Of a stretch of 64,000 nucleotides of DNA, positions 45,284 through 53,771 are shown one piece after another. The notes under the pieces are model-generated. The model saw only the letters and a list, made by a program, of their open reading frames with translations. It did no database searches and was not told the origin of the DNA. The translations under genes were made by a program, and so were the position numbers. The stretch spans positions 493,877 to 557,876 of the forward strand of contig CAWKGV010000006.1 in the NCBI GenBank assembly GCA_963849305.1. The letters run 5' to 3'. How positions within the stretch are numbered: the first letter of the stretch is position 1; each line of letters begins with the position of its first letter. This stretch comes from CAWKGV01 sp963849305. GTDB taxonomy: Bacteria; Pseudomonadota; Alphaproteobacteria; Acetobacterales; Acetobacteraceae.

Positions 45284-45880
45284 ATGAGTGGGACCGAAGC
45301 CGAGACGCTTGTGCCTCAAGAACCGGACGTGCAGCTGGCAGTCGAGCGCCTCGAGGCATTCACCGACGAGGATCTGAACGGGCTCTGCGAGGCTACTCAT
45401 GCCGCGATCATCGAGGGTGGCGGGTTTGGTTGGGTTAACCCGCCCGGCCGACAGTCGCTTGAGACCTATTTCCGGGGCGTGCTGCTGGTCCCGGAGCGGG
45501 CGCTGTTCCTGGCCCGGCTGAACGGGACAGCGGTGGGCTCCGCTCAGCTCGTCCGCCCGCCGCGTAATAACGAGGCGCAGGCGTTTGCAGCGCATTTGAT
45601 GCACGCCTTCATCGCACCCTACGCCCGCGCTCACGGGTTGGGAGGCCTTCTCATCAACGCGGTGGAGGAGGCCGCGCGCGCGCTGGGTTATCAAGTGCTG
45701 AATTTCGATGTGCGTGAGACTCAAACCGCCGCGATCCGGCTTTACGAGCAGATGGGCTACGTGCGCTGGGGCGAGCATCCGTGCTACGCCCGGGTCGGCG
45801 GCAAGACATTGCGCGGGCTGTACTACTACAAGCTGTTGAAGCCGGAACCGCGCGCGGGCGCACGGCGCGGGGATGCCTGA
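45284..45880 (+). CDS. GNAT-family N-acetyltransferase within the his operon
   Basis: A 198-aa acetyltransferase using acetyl-CoA. The GNAT core shows FLARLNGTAVGSAQLV, then the acetyl-CoA loop APYARAHGLGGLLINAVEEAARALGY (the usual R/QxxGxG/A pattern, here RAHGLGG) and the final YEQMGYVRWGEHPCYARV. It starts one base after the hisH stop and overlaps hisA by 8 bases, so it is translated from the his mRNA. The substrate is unknown and its link to histidine synthesis is positional. Confidence 0.83.
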   Translation: MSGTEAETLVPQEPDVQLAVERLEAFTDEDLNGLCEATHAAIIEGGGFGWVNPPGRQSLETYFRGVLLVPERALFLARLNGTAVGSAQLVRPPRNNEAQAFAAHLMHAFIAPYARAHGLGGLLINAVEEAARALGYQVLNFDVRETQTAAIRLYEQMGYVRWGEHPCYARVGGKTLRGLYYYKLLKPEPRAGARRGDA

Positions 45881-46664
45881 GGTCGCCCTGACTCTCTACC
45901 CGGCGATCGATCTCAAGGATGGCCAGTGCGTCCGGCTCCGGCGCGGCGATATGGACCAGGCGACCGTCTATTCCCCAAACCCGGCTGGACAGGCGCTGGC
46001 CTGGGAGGAGGCGGGCTTCGCCTGGCTGCATGTCGTGGACCTGAACGGCGCCCTCGCGGGGCACCCCGTCAATGCTGCAGCGGTTGCTGCCATCCTGGCG
46101 GCGGTGTCCGTGCCCGTGCAGTTGGGGGGCGGTATTCGCGATTTGGCCGGAATCGAAGCCTGGCTTGCCGCAGGCGTGCGCCGGGTCGTGCTCGGCAGCG
46201 TCGCTGTGACGTCGCCGGCGCTGGTGCGCGAGGCATGCCGGGCGTTTCCAGGCCGAGTCGCGGTTGGCATCGACGCACGCGACGGCAAGGTGGCAACCGA
46301 TGGCTGGGCGAAGAGTTCCGACGCGAGCGCAATCGAAGTGGCTCGACGCGCGGAGGAATCGGGAGCTGGAGCCATCATCTACACCGACATCGGGCGCGAC
46401 GGAATGCTGAGCGGCCTCAATGTCGAGCAAACGGTTGCGCTGGCGCGCCGTCTTGTAACGCCCGTGATTGCCTCGGGCGGCCTGAGTGGCCTTGAAGACC
46501 TTGCGGCGCTGACGCAGGCGGCAAGCGGGACGCGAATCGAAGGCGTGATCGTAGGGCGCGCGCTCTATGATGGTCGCCTGAAGCCAGAGTCGGCCCTCGC
46601 ACTGATGGCCGCGTCGCGGCCTGGACCACCGGCAAGCTTGTCCAGTTCGCAGTTGGGAAGGTGA
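45873..46664 (+). CDS. hisA: Phosphoribosylformimino-AICAR-phosphate isomerase HisA
   Basis: A 263-aa (beta/alpha)8 isomerase opening the ribose ring of ProFAR. The catalytic Asp of strand 1 is in LYPAIDLKDGQCVRLRRGD. The phosphate loop is VQLGGGIRD, the second catalytic Asp is in VAVGIDARDGKVATDGW, and later loops are YTDIGRDGMLSG and VIASGGLSGLEDL. The C-terminal 20 residues are an unconserved tail. It overlaps the GNAT gene and precedes hisF. Confidence 0.95.
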   Translation: MPEVALTLYPAIDLKDGQCVRLRRGDMDQATVYSPNPAGQALAWEEAGFAWLHVVDLNGALAGHPVNAAAVAAILAAVSVPVQLGGGIRDLAGIEAWLAAGVRRVVLGSVAVTSPALVREACRAFPGRVAVGIDARDGKVATDGWAKSSDASAIEVARRAEESGAGAIIYTDIGRDGMLSGLNVEQTVALARRLVTPVIASGGLSGLEDLAALTQAASGTRIEGVIVGRALYDGRLKPESALALMAASRPGPPASLSSSQLGR

Positions 46665-46721
46665 CACCCTCGCCGCCGGTTTTGCTTGCGCGACGTTGCG
46701 GCGCGGAGGCAAACAGGCGCG

Positions 46722-47492
46722 ATGCTCAAATTGCGTGTCATTCCGTGCCTGGACGTCAAAAACGGGCGCGTGGTCAAAGGGGTCAACTTCGTCGCCCTGC
46801 GCGACGCGGGCGATCCAGTCGAGCAAGCGGCGGTGTACGACGGGGCGGGGGCGGACGAGCTTTGCTTCCTCGACATCACGGCCAGCCATGAGAACCGCGA
46901 CACGATCCTCGACGTCGTGTCCCGCACCGCAGCGCGGGTGTTCCTGCCGCTGACAGTAGGAGGCGGGGTGCGCTCGACCGAGGACATGCGCCGGCTGCTG
47001 CTGGCGGGGGCGGATAAATGCAGCATGAACTCGGCCGCGGTGGCGCGACCAGAACTGGTCGCCGAGGCGGCGGCCAAATTCGGTAGCCAGTGCGTGGTTG
47101 TGGCGGTGGACGCCAAACAGTCTGGGGCAGGGCGGTGGGAGGTGTTCACGCATGGCGGGCGTCGCGGCACTGGCATCGACGCCGTGGAATGGTGCCGCAG
47201 TGTCGCGAAACTCGGGGCGGGCGAGATCCTTGTTACCAGCATGGACCGTGATGGCACCGGGCGGGGCTTCGATCTCGAACTGTTGCGTGCCGTCTGCGCA
47301 AACATACGCCTCCCGGTCATCGCCTCGGGCGGGGTCGGCACCCTCGCGCACTTTGTGGAGGGCGCGCGCGCGGGTGCCACCGGACTTTTGGCGGCGAGCG
47401 TCTTCCATTTTGGAACACTCACGATCGCGGAGGTGAAGGCGGCGCTGCAGGCGGCGGGGCTGCCCGTCCGACTGCCGCGCGCGGCCGCCTGA
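46722..47492 (+). CDS. hisF: Imidazole glycerol phosphate synthase cyclase HisF
   Basis: About 256 aa, a (beta/alpha)8 cyclase that uses ammonia from HisH to form imidazole glycerol phosphate and AICAR. Catalytic Asp residues are in PCLDVKNGRVVKGVNF and TSMDRDGTGRGFDLEL. Further loops are LTVGGGVRSTEDMRRLLLAGADK and PVIASGGVGTLAHF. I use the ATG at 46722, the family start, with GGAGG about 15 bases upstream. It lies 57 bases after hisA and 6 before hisE. Confidence 0.95.
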   Translation: MLKLRVIPCLDVKNGRVVKGVNFVALRDAGDPVEQAAVYDGAGADELCFLDITASHENRDTILDVVSRTAARVFLPLTVGGGVRSTEDMRRLLLAGADKCSMNSAAVARPELVAEAAAKFGSQCVVVAVDAKQSGAGRWEVFTHGGRRGTGIDAVEWCRSVAKLGAGEILVTSMDRDGTGRGFDLELLRAVCANIRLPVIASGGVGTLAHFVEGARAGATGLLAASVFHFGTLTIAEVKAALQAAGLPVRLPRAAA

Positions 47493-47498
47493 CCAAAC

Positions 47499-48029
47499 AT
47501 GGCTAAGGCGCTCAAGAACAAGCCGGCCAAGCGCACGCCGCGCAAGCCGAAGAAGGCGACCAAGATAAAACGGGTCGCGAAGGCCCGCACACCGATACCT
47601 AACGGCGAAGTAACAGAGCCGGTCTTGGGCGAGACCGATCGCCCGCAACCATCTCTCGCGCTGGGGCCTGGCTCGGCCGTGCTCGATCGGCTGTTCGCGG
47701 TGGTAATGGGCCGGCGCACCGCCGATCCCGCTGTAAGCCATTCCGCGCGCCTGCTTTCGCGCGGGATCGCCAAAGTGGCACAGAAGTTCGGCGAGGAATC
47801 GGTGGAGTGCCTGATCGAGGCTGTCGCGGGCAACCACGATGCGCTCGTGGCCGAGAGCGCCGACGTGCTCTATCACCTGCTCGTCTTGTGGGTCGCGAGC
47901 GGGGTGCACCCGGAGGAGGTCTGGGCCGAGCTAAAGCGTCGCGAGGGAATCAGCGGCATCGCCGAGAAGGCTTCCCGCGCCCGCTCCTTGCCGGTTGCGC
48001 TCGGGCTGGCGACGACGAAAATCCCCTGA
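47499..48029 (+). CDS. hisE: Phosphoribosyl-ATP diphosphatase HisE with basic N-terminal extension
   Basis: This enzyme hydrolyses PR-ATP, the second step of histidine synthesis. The HisE core starts at about residue 57 (SAVLDRLFAVVMGRRTADP, then VAQKFGEESVECLIEAVAGN and ESADVLYHLLVLWVASG) with the acidic helices that bind metal. In front lies an extension of about 50 residues, strongly Lys/Arg/Pro-rich at first (ALKNKPAKRTPRKPKKATKI) and then acidic, reminiscent of histone-like tails. The ATG at 47499 follows hisF by six bases. Standalone HisE proteins are usually about 105-110 aa, so this one is unusually long. Confidence 0.9.
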   Translation: MAKALKNKPAKRTPRKPKKATKIKRVAKARTPIPNGEVTEPVLGETDRPQPSLALGPGSAVLDRLFAVVMGRRTADPAVSHSARLLSRGIAKVAQKFGEESVECLIEAVAGNHDALVAESADVLYHLLVLWVASGVHPEEVWAELKRREGISGIAEKASRARSLPVALGLATTKIP

Positions 48030-48053
48030 CCGACCGCGACGAAGAGAGACACC

Positions 48054-48431
48054 ATGCCGGTAAGCGGGCTGCCCCCCTATGACGACGCCAACATCTTCGC
48101 GCGCATCCTGCGGGGAGAAATCCCTTGCAAGAAAGTGTACGAGGACGAGTGGGCTTTCGCCTTTCACGACATCAACCCGCAGGCGCCGACGCATGTGCTG
48201 GTGATCCCGAAGAGCAAGTGGTGCTCCTTCGCCGATTTCAGTGCGGGCGCGAGCGCGGAGGAGATCGCCGGCCTCGTGCGCGCGATCGGCAAGATCGCCA
48301 GGGATCTTGGGCTGGAGGCGCCGGGCTACCGGCTGCTCGCCAACATGGGCGCGGATAGCGGCCAGGAGGTGGCGCATTTCCACGTGCATATCTTCGCCGG
48401 CCGGCCGCTCGGGCGAATGCTGGCGGGGTGA
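48054..48431 (+). CDS. hinT: Histidine triad (HIT) nucleotide-binding protein
   Basis: A 125-aa HIT hydrolase that cleaves nucleoside phosphoramidates such as AMP-lysine. It shows NIFARILRGEIPCKKVYEDE at the start, the substrate loop FHDINPQAPTHVLVIPK, and the triad HFHVHIFAG near residue 108-116. It lies 24 bases after hisE, at the end of the operon, a common location in alphaproteobacteria. Confidence 0.93.
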   Translation: MPVSGLPPYDDANIFARILRGEIPCKKVYEDEWAFAFHDINPQAPTHVLVIPKSKWCSFADFSAGASAEEIAGLVRAIGKIARDLGLEAPGYRLLANMGADSGQEVAHFHVHIFAGRPLGRMLAG

Positions 48432-48452
48432 CGGTTTGGCGGGCGTGTGTCG

Positions 48453-48869
48453 CTAGTCCCAAGGATTGACGACACGAAGCCCCCAGCCCTCGAAATCACG
48501 GACGTTGCGGGTCGCGACGATTGCCCCGTGAGCCAGCGCTGTGCCTGCAATCAGCGCGTCGAGGACCGCGATGGATCGGCCTGCTTGCTCGCGCTTCGCG
48601 CGCGCGATCGCGTAAGCCGCTGAGCAGGCAAGGTCGAACGGCAGCACGCGCTCCCGGAATTGCTCGGTCATGAACGCCTCAAGAGCCGCCGTAAGCTGGG
48701 CTCGCCGGCGGCCACGCGACAGGCGGGCAATGCCGTATCGCAGTTCCGCATCGCAGATCGCCGATGTGAAAAGCTCCGCCTTTCGCTGGACGCGGATAAA
48801 ACGGGCCACAGGAGGAGCGACGTCTTGCCGAATCAGCTCAGACACAACGTTGGTATCGAGCAAGATCAA
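48453..48869 (-). CDS. PIN-domain toxin, FitB/VapC type
   Basis: A 138-aa RNase toxin. The acidic active site is seen as Asp5 (MILLDTNVVSEL), Glu near 42 (SAICDAELRYGI) and Asp near 104 (SIAVLDALIAGTALAHG), with a last Asp in RNVRDFEGWG. This order and the VSELI start match FitB/VapC PIN toxins that cleave tRNA or other RNA. Its ATG overlaps the stop of the antitoxin gene (ATGA), the standard toxin-antitoxin arrangement. It is convergent with hinT. Confidence 0.9.
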   Translation of the reverse strand: MILLDTNVVSELIRQDVAPPVARFIRVQRKAELFTSAICDAELRYGIARLSRGRRRAQLTAALEAFMTEQFRERVLPFDLACSAAYAIARAKREQAGRSIAVLDALIAGTALAHGAIVATRNVRDFEGWGLRVVNPWD

Positions 48870-49138
48870 GGATCGAACTCAGGACCGGAAAAGTCTGGCG
48901 GCGGACGCTCGATCTCAGCACTCCGTGGCGGTAGTTCGAGGTCCACCCCGTGTTCCTTGCCGAAGAGCCGCTCAGCCGCATCAAGCAGGCTTTGGCCGCT
49001 TTCGTTCTCGTCCCTTGCCAGCGCGTTGCGCAGTAGTTCGCGCGCTTCCTCCTCGAGCGAGCGCCGGTGCTGGGCCGCTCTCGCCTTGAGCCGCGCGTGC
49101 AAGGGAGGGTCAACGTTACGGATCAGCAGGCTTGGCAT
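48866..49138 (-). CDS. FitA-type ribbon-helix-helix antitoxin
   Basis: About 90 aa. The RHH DNA-binding fold is MPSLLIRNVDPPLHARLKAR followed by HRRSLEEEARELLRNAL. The C-terminal part (DLELPPRSAEIERPPPDFSG) is the extended, Pro-rich segment that would wrap and block the PIN toxin. I chose the ATG at 49138 because the family starts there; an ATG at 49195 would include the operator-like palindrome. It should repress its own operon through the palindrome at 49160. Confidence 0.88.
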   Translation of the reverse strand: MPSLLIRNVDPPLHARLKARAAQHRRSLEEEARELLRNALARDENESGQSLLDAAERLFGKEHGVDLELPPRSAEIERPPPDFSGPEFDP

Positions 49139-49159
49139 GATTGTACCGACTTCCGGATT

Positions 49160-49175
49160 GCTAGCATAAGCTAGC
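49160..49175. promoter_or_regulatory. Inverted-repeat operator of the FitAB-type module
   Basis: GCTAGCATAAGCTAGC consists of two GCTAGC half-sites separated by four bases, about 22 bases upstream of the antitoxin start. Its place between promoter and start is what autoregulated VapB/FitA operons show. Binding is inferred, not shown. Confidence 0.65.
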
Positions 49176-49240
49176 GCCGGCTGGACTGCATTCAAGCGAG
49201 CTGGCTATAAAACTCGGGCTGTCGAGAGGAGCGCGTCACG

Positions 49241-50215
49241 ATGCATGAGCATGGCCTACCGTCCTTGCCGCTTGGCCTGCTGCCGGACACGCGCTATCCC
49301 GACCCAAGGATCGAGCCGTTGGACAAGCGGTTCACCTTCAAGCAGGGCAATGCCGCCATCGAGCGCATCGCCTCCGGCCTTCGCTGGGCAGAGGGGCCGG
49401 TCTATTTCCGCGACCTCGGCTGTCTGATCTGGAGCGACATCCCGAATAACCGGATGATGCGCTGGCTGGAGGAGGACGGGCATTTGAGCGTGTTCCGCTC
49501 GCCCTCCAACTACTCCAACGGTAACACCCGCGACCGCGAGGGGCGGCTGATCACCTGTGAGCACGATACGCGGCGGGTGACCCGCACCGAGCATGATGGC
49601 CGGATCACGGTCCTGATCGACCGTTACGAGGGCAAGCGGCTGAACGGGCCGAACGATGTGGTGGTGGCGTCCGACGGCGCAGTTTGGTTCAGCGACCCTG
49701 GATACGGCATCGACGGCCCGTATGAGGGCCACGCCGACGAGCCTGAGCTTCCGCGCAACGTCTATCGGCTCGATCCCCGTACCGGGGCCACGAGCGTGGT
49801 GGCGGGCGACTTCGTGCGTCCGAACGGACTTTGCTTTTCGCCGGACGAGCGGCTTCTCTACATCGTCGATACGGGCATCACGCACGGTGGTCCGGCGCAT
49901 ATCCGGGTCTTCTCAGTGAACGGCGCTCGCCTCGCGAACGGCCGCGTCTTCGCCGAGGACTTCGCCCCCGGCACGACTGACGGCGTGCGAGCGGACGCTC
50001 GGGGGAATGTCTGGGCGAGCATGGGCTGGACCGACCCGAAAGAGGACGGCGTGCGCTGCTACGCGTCCAATGGCGACCTGATCGGCAAGGTTCATCTGCC
50101 CGAGGGCTGCGCCAATCTGTGCTTCGGGGGGAGGAAAAAGGACCGGCTGTTCATGTGCGCGAGCACGTCGGTGTATACGCTTTATCTGAATGCTGAGGGT
50201 GCGCTGGCGCCCTGA
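49241..50215 (+). CDS. SMP-30/gluconolactonase/LRE family protein
   Basis: A 324-aa six-bladed beta-propeller. Motifs include RWAEGPVYFRDLGCLIWSDIPNNRMMRW near residue 45-72 (first metal-binding Glu), RLNGPNDVVVASDGAVWFSDPGYG near 135, and FVRPNGLCFSPDERLLYIVDTG near 190-215 (Asn and Asp ligands). These are the calcium-dependent lactonase features. A typical substrate is a sugar lactone or an aromatic lactone. No signal peptide is seen. It is divergent from the toxin-antitoxin pair and has no obvious pathway neighbours. Confidence 0.87.
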   Translation: MHEHGLPSLPLGLLPDTRYPDPRIEPLDKRFTFKQGNAAIERIASGLRWAEGPVYFRDLGCLIWSDIPNNRMMRWLEEDGHLSVFRSPSNYSNGNTRDREGRLITCEHDTRRVTRTEHDGRITVLIDRYEGKRLNGPNDVVVASDGAVWFSDPGYGIDGPYEGHADEPELPRNVYRLDPRTGATSVVAGDFVRPNGLCFSPDERLLYIVDTGITHGGPAHIRVFSVNGARLANGRVFAEDFAPGTTDGVRADARGNVWASMGWTDPKEDGVRCYASNGDLIGKVHLPEGCANLCFGGRKKDRLFMCASTSVYTLYLNAEGALAP

Positions 50216-50288
50216 GCTACCTTGAGCATAATTGTTGATAAACCGACACGACTGTTGTATACATTCTTCTAAGAGTCGCATCCGGATC

Positions 50289-50453
50289 ATGAAGGAATTG
50301 CCGCAGCTAGACAGCGATGAGGAAGCGGGGTTGTTCATAGCTGACTTTAACTTAACGGAATATGACCTTTCAGGGATGCGGCTGGTCCAGTTCGCGTTCG
50401 AGCCGAAAGGTGTGTCCGCAAACTCACGCGATTCCGCGCCCCTCCAGGGGTGA
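50289..50453 (+). pseudogene. Truncated CopG-type antitoxin fragment
   Basis: The N-terminal half (MKELPQLDSDEEAGLFIAD then YDLSGMRLVQFAFEPK) matches the start of BrnA/CopG-family antitoxins (typically LPxLxSDEEAE...YDLSG...FEPK). The DNA-binding helices that should follow are missing: it ends ANSRDSAPLQG and stops at 50453. No BrnT-like toxin gene is present upstream. Its stop overlaps the GTG of the mrr remnant. It reads as a leftover of a larger defence or toxin-antitoxin locus. Confidence 0.6.
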
Positions 50454-51659
50454 CCCAATCGGCTGACGGCAGCGTGCCAATTCCCGACTTCCAAACCCTA
50501 ATGCTACCAGTCCTGCGCCGTCTGGGCGAGCGGACGTGCTCGACAGCATGCTTAATCGAGGCAATGTCCGACGACTTCGGGCTGAGCGACGAAGAGCGGA
50601 AAGCGCTTCCTCCAAGCGGCCGTCAGTCCACGATCGCAAACCGAACACATTGGGCTATTGCATTTCTCAACAAGGCCGGCCTCGTTGGCACGAATTTCGC
50701 GTGGCCAATACGAAATTATCTAACGCGTGGCCGGCGCCCGGCGACTGCCCGGAGAACCCTCCCGACCGAATTCGATGGTCCTCAACAGATACCCTGAGTT
50801 TCAGCGCGAAGGCGCCTGGGAGGCGATCTGGGCGGAGCTGCACGCGCACCTGCGCGAGCGCCTTGGCCGCGAGGCGAGCCCGAGCGCCGCGGTGATCGAC
50901 AGCCAAACGCTGAAGTCGGCGGAAAAGGGGGCGGCAAAGATGACGCGGTCGGCTACGATGCCGGCAAGAAACTGAATGGACGCAAGATCCACGCGCTGGT
51001 GGACACCGAAGGCTTGTTCGCCGGGCAATGGGCGCGGAACAGGATCGTGATGGGCCGCGTTGGTGCTCGACAAGATCCGGAATCGCTTTCTGGATCGCCA
51101 CGGAGAGTATGGCGGCAACGAGCGCTCCCGAGGAGCGGCTCGAAGTGGCCGACCGAGACCTCAAGCGTGAATTGGCTGCTACCCTTCTTCTGCGCGTTCG
51201 GAGCATTCCGCCGACCGCATTCGAACAACTCATTGTCGATCTGCTGGTTTTAAGATAGGCTACGGCGGCTCTCGCCGAGAAGCAGCGGAGCGTCTGGGCA
51301 GATCTGGTGACGGCGGAATCGACGGCGTGATTCGTGAGGATGCCCTCGGCCTCGATGCCATATACATCCAGGCGAAACGTTACGCCGAGGACAACACGAT
51401 AGGCGCGCCAGTAATTCAGGGCTTTGCCGGCGCCCTGCTCGGTAACGAGGCGACTAAGGGCGTCTTCGTCACTACAAGCCGATTCACCCAGCAAGCGCGG
51501 GATGTCGCGGCGGCTTACAAGTCACACCGGATCATCTTGATCGACGGCGAGGAGCTTGCTCGGTTAATGATCGAGCATGAGGTCGGGATTCGCACTGTCC
51601 AGACCATTCGTGTCCAGCGCATAGATTTAGAACTCTATGAGGACGACGGGGCTGCTTGA
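50450..51659 (+). pseudogene. Mrr-type restriction endonuclease, interrupted by an IS fragment
   Basis: Mrr cleaves methylated foreign DNA. The N-terminal Mrr_N winged helix is visible (PIPDFQTLMLPVLRRLGE, DDFGLSDEERKALPPSGRQ, RTHWAIAFLNKAGL). Reading then shifts, with MVLNRYPEFQ a frame away. Between about 50803 and 51095 lies transposase-derived sequence. The catalytic half resumes (RVRSIPPTAFEQLIVDLL, a frameshift near 51255, then GDGGIDGVIREDALGLDAIYIQAKRYAED, with the Q-x-K active-site motif) and ends at 51659. With an insertion and several frame breaks this gene is truly dead, unlike the single-base breaks elsewhere. Confidence 0.75.
50803..51095 (+). mobile_element. IS5-family transposase internal fragment inside mrr
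   Basis: Protein pieces match IS5-family DDE transposases: WEAIWAELHAHLRERLGREA, AAVIDSQTLKSAEKG, and, after a one-base shift, DAVGYDAGKKLNGRKIHALV with DTEGL. A later part, near 51035-51090, reads like QDRDG and VLDKIRNRFL. Only the middle of the transposase is present, without N- or C-termini or terminal repeats. It is therefore a decayed insertion with internal deletions. Boundaries are approximate because mrr sequence resumes gradually. Confidence 0.7.
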
Positions 51660-51706
51660 CAGCGCCGTAGTTTGACACCCACCCCAACCCGCCCCATCTT
51701 GCCTGA

Positions 51707-51822
51707 CCACCGAGGGGGGTCCCGCCATACGGGGCTGAGAGTCCGGCAGGGGCGCGCCCAGCAACGCGCCGGCGCCGGTGACCCTTGAACCTGATCCGGG
51801 TCATGCCGGCGGAGGGAACGGG
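51707..51822 (+). promoter_or_regulatory. TPP riboswitch (THI element) upstream of thiC
   Basis: The conserved parts are all present: GGGGGGTCCCGCC, then CTGAGAG, then GACCCTTGAACCTGATC and CGGAGGGAACGG. It binds thiamine pyrophosphate and lowers thiC expression when TPP is plentiful. The segment ends about 65 bases before the thiC ATG. A TTGACA box at 51672 could be the -35 element, with a weak -10 (CATCTT) 17 bases later. Confidence 0.93.
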
Positions 51823-51888
51823 GATCGTGCGAAACTCACCACCCGCCCGCCGTAACGTCATGGGCCGGAACGCCATGAGGAGACGCCC

Positions 51889-53721
51889 ATGACGGTCCTG
51901 TCGAAAACGCCCGCCCGCCCCAGCACCGTTACCACCGGCCCGATCGCCGGCTCGCGCAAGATCTACACGAGCCCGGAAGACCGGCCTGAAATCCGCGTGC
52001 CCTTCCGCGAGATCGCCCTCGACCCCTCCGCGCGTGAGGAGCCGTATCGGGCCTACGACCCCTCCGGCCCGTACACCGACCCGGGTATCCCGATCGACCT
52101 TGCCGCCGGGCTCCCGCCGGTCCGCCGCGACTGGATCGCCCGCCGCGGCTTCACCCCCATCGCGGCCCGCGAGGTGAAGCCCGAGGACAACGGCAACACT
52201 TCGGCCGACCACCTGGTGCCGCCCTGCCCGGCCGATCATCCTGTCCTTGGTGGCCGGCCGGGCCAGCCCGTTACCCAGCTCGAGTTTGCCCGCGCCGGCA
52301 TCGTGACCGAAGAGATGATCTATGTCGCCCATCGCGAGAACCTTGGGCGGTCGAAGATGCTTGAGGGCGCGGCCGAGCGGCGGGCCGATGGCGAGGATTT
52401 CGGCGCCGACATCCCCGACTTCATCGCCCCGGAATTCGTGCGCGACGAGATCGCGCGGGGGCGGGCCATCATTCCCGCCAACATCAACCATCCAGAACTT
52501 GAGCCGGTCATCATCGGCCGCAACTTTCTGGTGAAGATCAACGCCAATATCGGCAACTCGGCCGTGACATCGGGGGCCGCCGAGGAGGTGGAAAAGCTGG
52601 TCTGGGCGATTCGCTGGGGCGGCGACACCGTGATGGACCTCTCCACTGGCAGGAACATCCACAACATTCGCGGCTGGATACTCCGCAACTCTCCTGTGCC
52701 GATCGGCACCGTCCCGATTTACCAGGCGCTGGAAAAAGTGGATGGCGAGCCCGACAAGTTGGATTGGGAGGTGTTCAAGGACACGCTGATCGAGCAGGCC
52801 GAACAAGGCGTCGATTACTTCACCATCCACGCGGGCGTCAGGCTCGGCTACGTGCCGCTGACCGCGCGGCGCACCACCGGGATCGTCTCGCGCGGGGGCT
52901 CGATCATGGCGCGCTGGTGCCTGTCGCACCACAAGGAGAGCTTCCTCTACGAGCGGTTCGACGAGATCTGCGACATCATGCGCAAATACGATGTCTCGTT
53001 CTCGCTGGGCGACGGGCTGCGCCCCGGCTCGATCGCGGATGCCAACGACGCGGCGCAGTTCGCCGAACTGGAAACCTTGGGGGAACTCACCAAGATCGCC
53101 TGGGACAAAGGCTGCCAGGTGATGATCGAGGGCCCCGGCCATGTGCCGATGCACAAGATCAAGGTGAACATGGACAAGCAGCTCGCCGAATGCGGCGAGG
53201 CGCCGTTCTATACGCTCGGCCCGCTCACCACCGACATCGCGCCGGGCTACGACCACATCACCTCGGCGATCGGCGCGGCGATGATCGGCTGGTTCGGCAC
53301 CGCGATGCTCTGCTACGTCACGCCGAAGGAGCACCTGGGGCTGCCAAACCGCGACGACGTAAAGGCGGGCGTCATCACTTACCGGATCGCGGCACACGCC
53401 GCCGATCTCGCCAAGGGCCATCCCTCCGCCAGGCTACGCGACGATGCGGTCAGCCGCGCCCGCTTCGAGTTCCGCTGGGAGGACCAGTTCAACCTTTCGC
53501 TCGACCCCGACACGGCGCGCAGCTTCCACGACGAGACGCTGCCCAAGGAGGCGCACAAGGTCGCGCATTTCTGTTCCATGTGCGGGCCGAAATTCTGCTC
53601 GATGAAGATCACGCAGGATTTGCGCGAAGACGCGGCTCGGCTGGCCGGGTTGGAGGAGAAGAGCCAGGAGTTCTTGGCCAAAGGCAAGGAGCTATATCTG
53701 CCCGAGACCGCGGCGGAGTAG
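51889..53721 (+). CDS. thiC: Phosphomethylpyrimidine synthase ThiC
   Basis: A 610-aa radical-SAM enzyme that converts aminoimidazole ribotide to HMP phosphate for thiamine synthesis. The C-terminal cluster motif is CSMCGPKFCSMK near residue 563-574, the unusual CX2CX4C of ThiC. Core motifs are NANIGNSAVTS, WGGDTVMDLSTGRNIHNIR, EGPGHVPMHKI, and GPLTTDIAPGYDHITSAIG with AAMIGWFGTAMLCYVTPKEH. Length is normal. The TPP riboswitch directly upstream controls it. No other thi genes are in the window. Confidence 0.97.
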   Translation: MTVLSKTPARPSTVTTGPIAGSRKIYTSPEDRPEIRVPFREIALDPSAREEPYRAYDPSGPYTDPGIPIDLAAGLPPVRRDWIARRGFTPIAAREVKPEDNGNTSADHLVPPCPADHPVLGGRPGQPVTQLEFARAGIVTEEMIYVAHRENLGRSKMLEGAAERRADGEDFGADIPDFIAPEFVRDEIARGRAIIPANINHPELEPVIIGRNFLVKINANIGNSAVTSGAAEEVEKLVWAIRWGGDTVMDLSTGRNIHNIRGWILRNSPVPIGTVPIYQALEKVDGEPDKLDWEVFKDTLIEQAEQGVDYFTIHAGVRLGYVPLTARRTTGIVSRGGSIMARWCLSHHKESFLYERFDEICDIMRKYDVSFSLGDGLRPGSIADANDAAQFAELETLGELTKIAWDKGCQVMIEGPGHVPMHKIKVNMDKQLAECGEAPFYTLGPLTTDIAPGYDHITSAIGAAMIGWFGTAMLCYVTPKEHLGLPNRDDVKAGVITYRIAAHAADLAKGHPSARLRDDAVSRARFEFRWEDQFNLSLDPDTARSFHDETLPKEAHKVAHFCSMCGPKFCSMKITQDLREDAARLAGLEEKSQEFLAKGKELYLPETAAE

Positions 53722-53771
53722 CGGCGGCACCTGCTTGCGGCCGGGCGGGGGAAGCCTTAGCACTCGGGACT

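Noticed and set aside
45654..47909. Very long minus-strand open frame (about 750 codons) across the his operon
   Set aside because: It lies antisense to GNAT, hisA, hisF and hisE, which are certain. Its translation is Arg/Ala/His-rich without motifs, typical of high-GC shadow frames.
51532..53421. Long minus-strand open frame (about 630 codons) antisense to thiC
   Set aside because: thiC and its riboswitch are unmistakable; the antisense translation shows no family and has no ribosome-binding site.
52764..53771. Upstream extension of the SirB1-like protein into thiC
   Set aside because: The frame is open but overlaps thiC in a different frame; the domain begins after the ATG at 53772.
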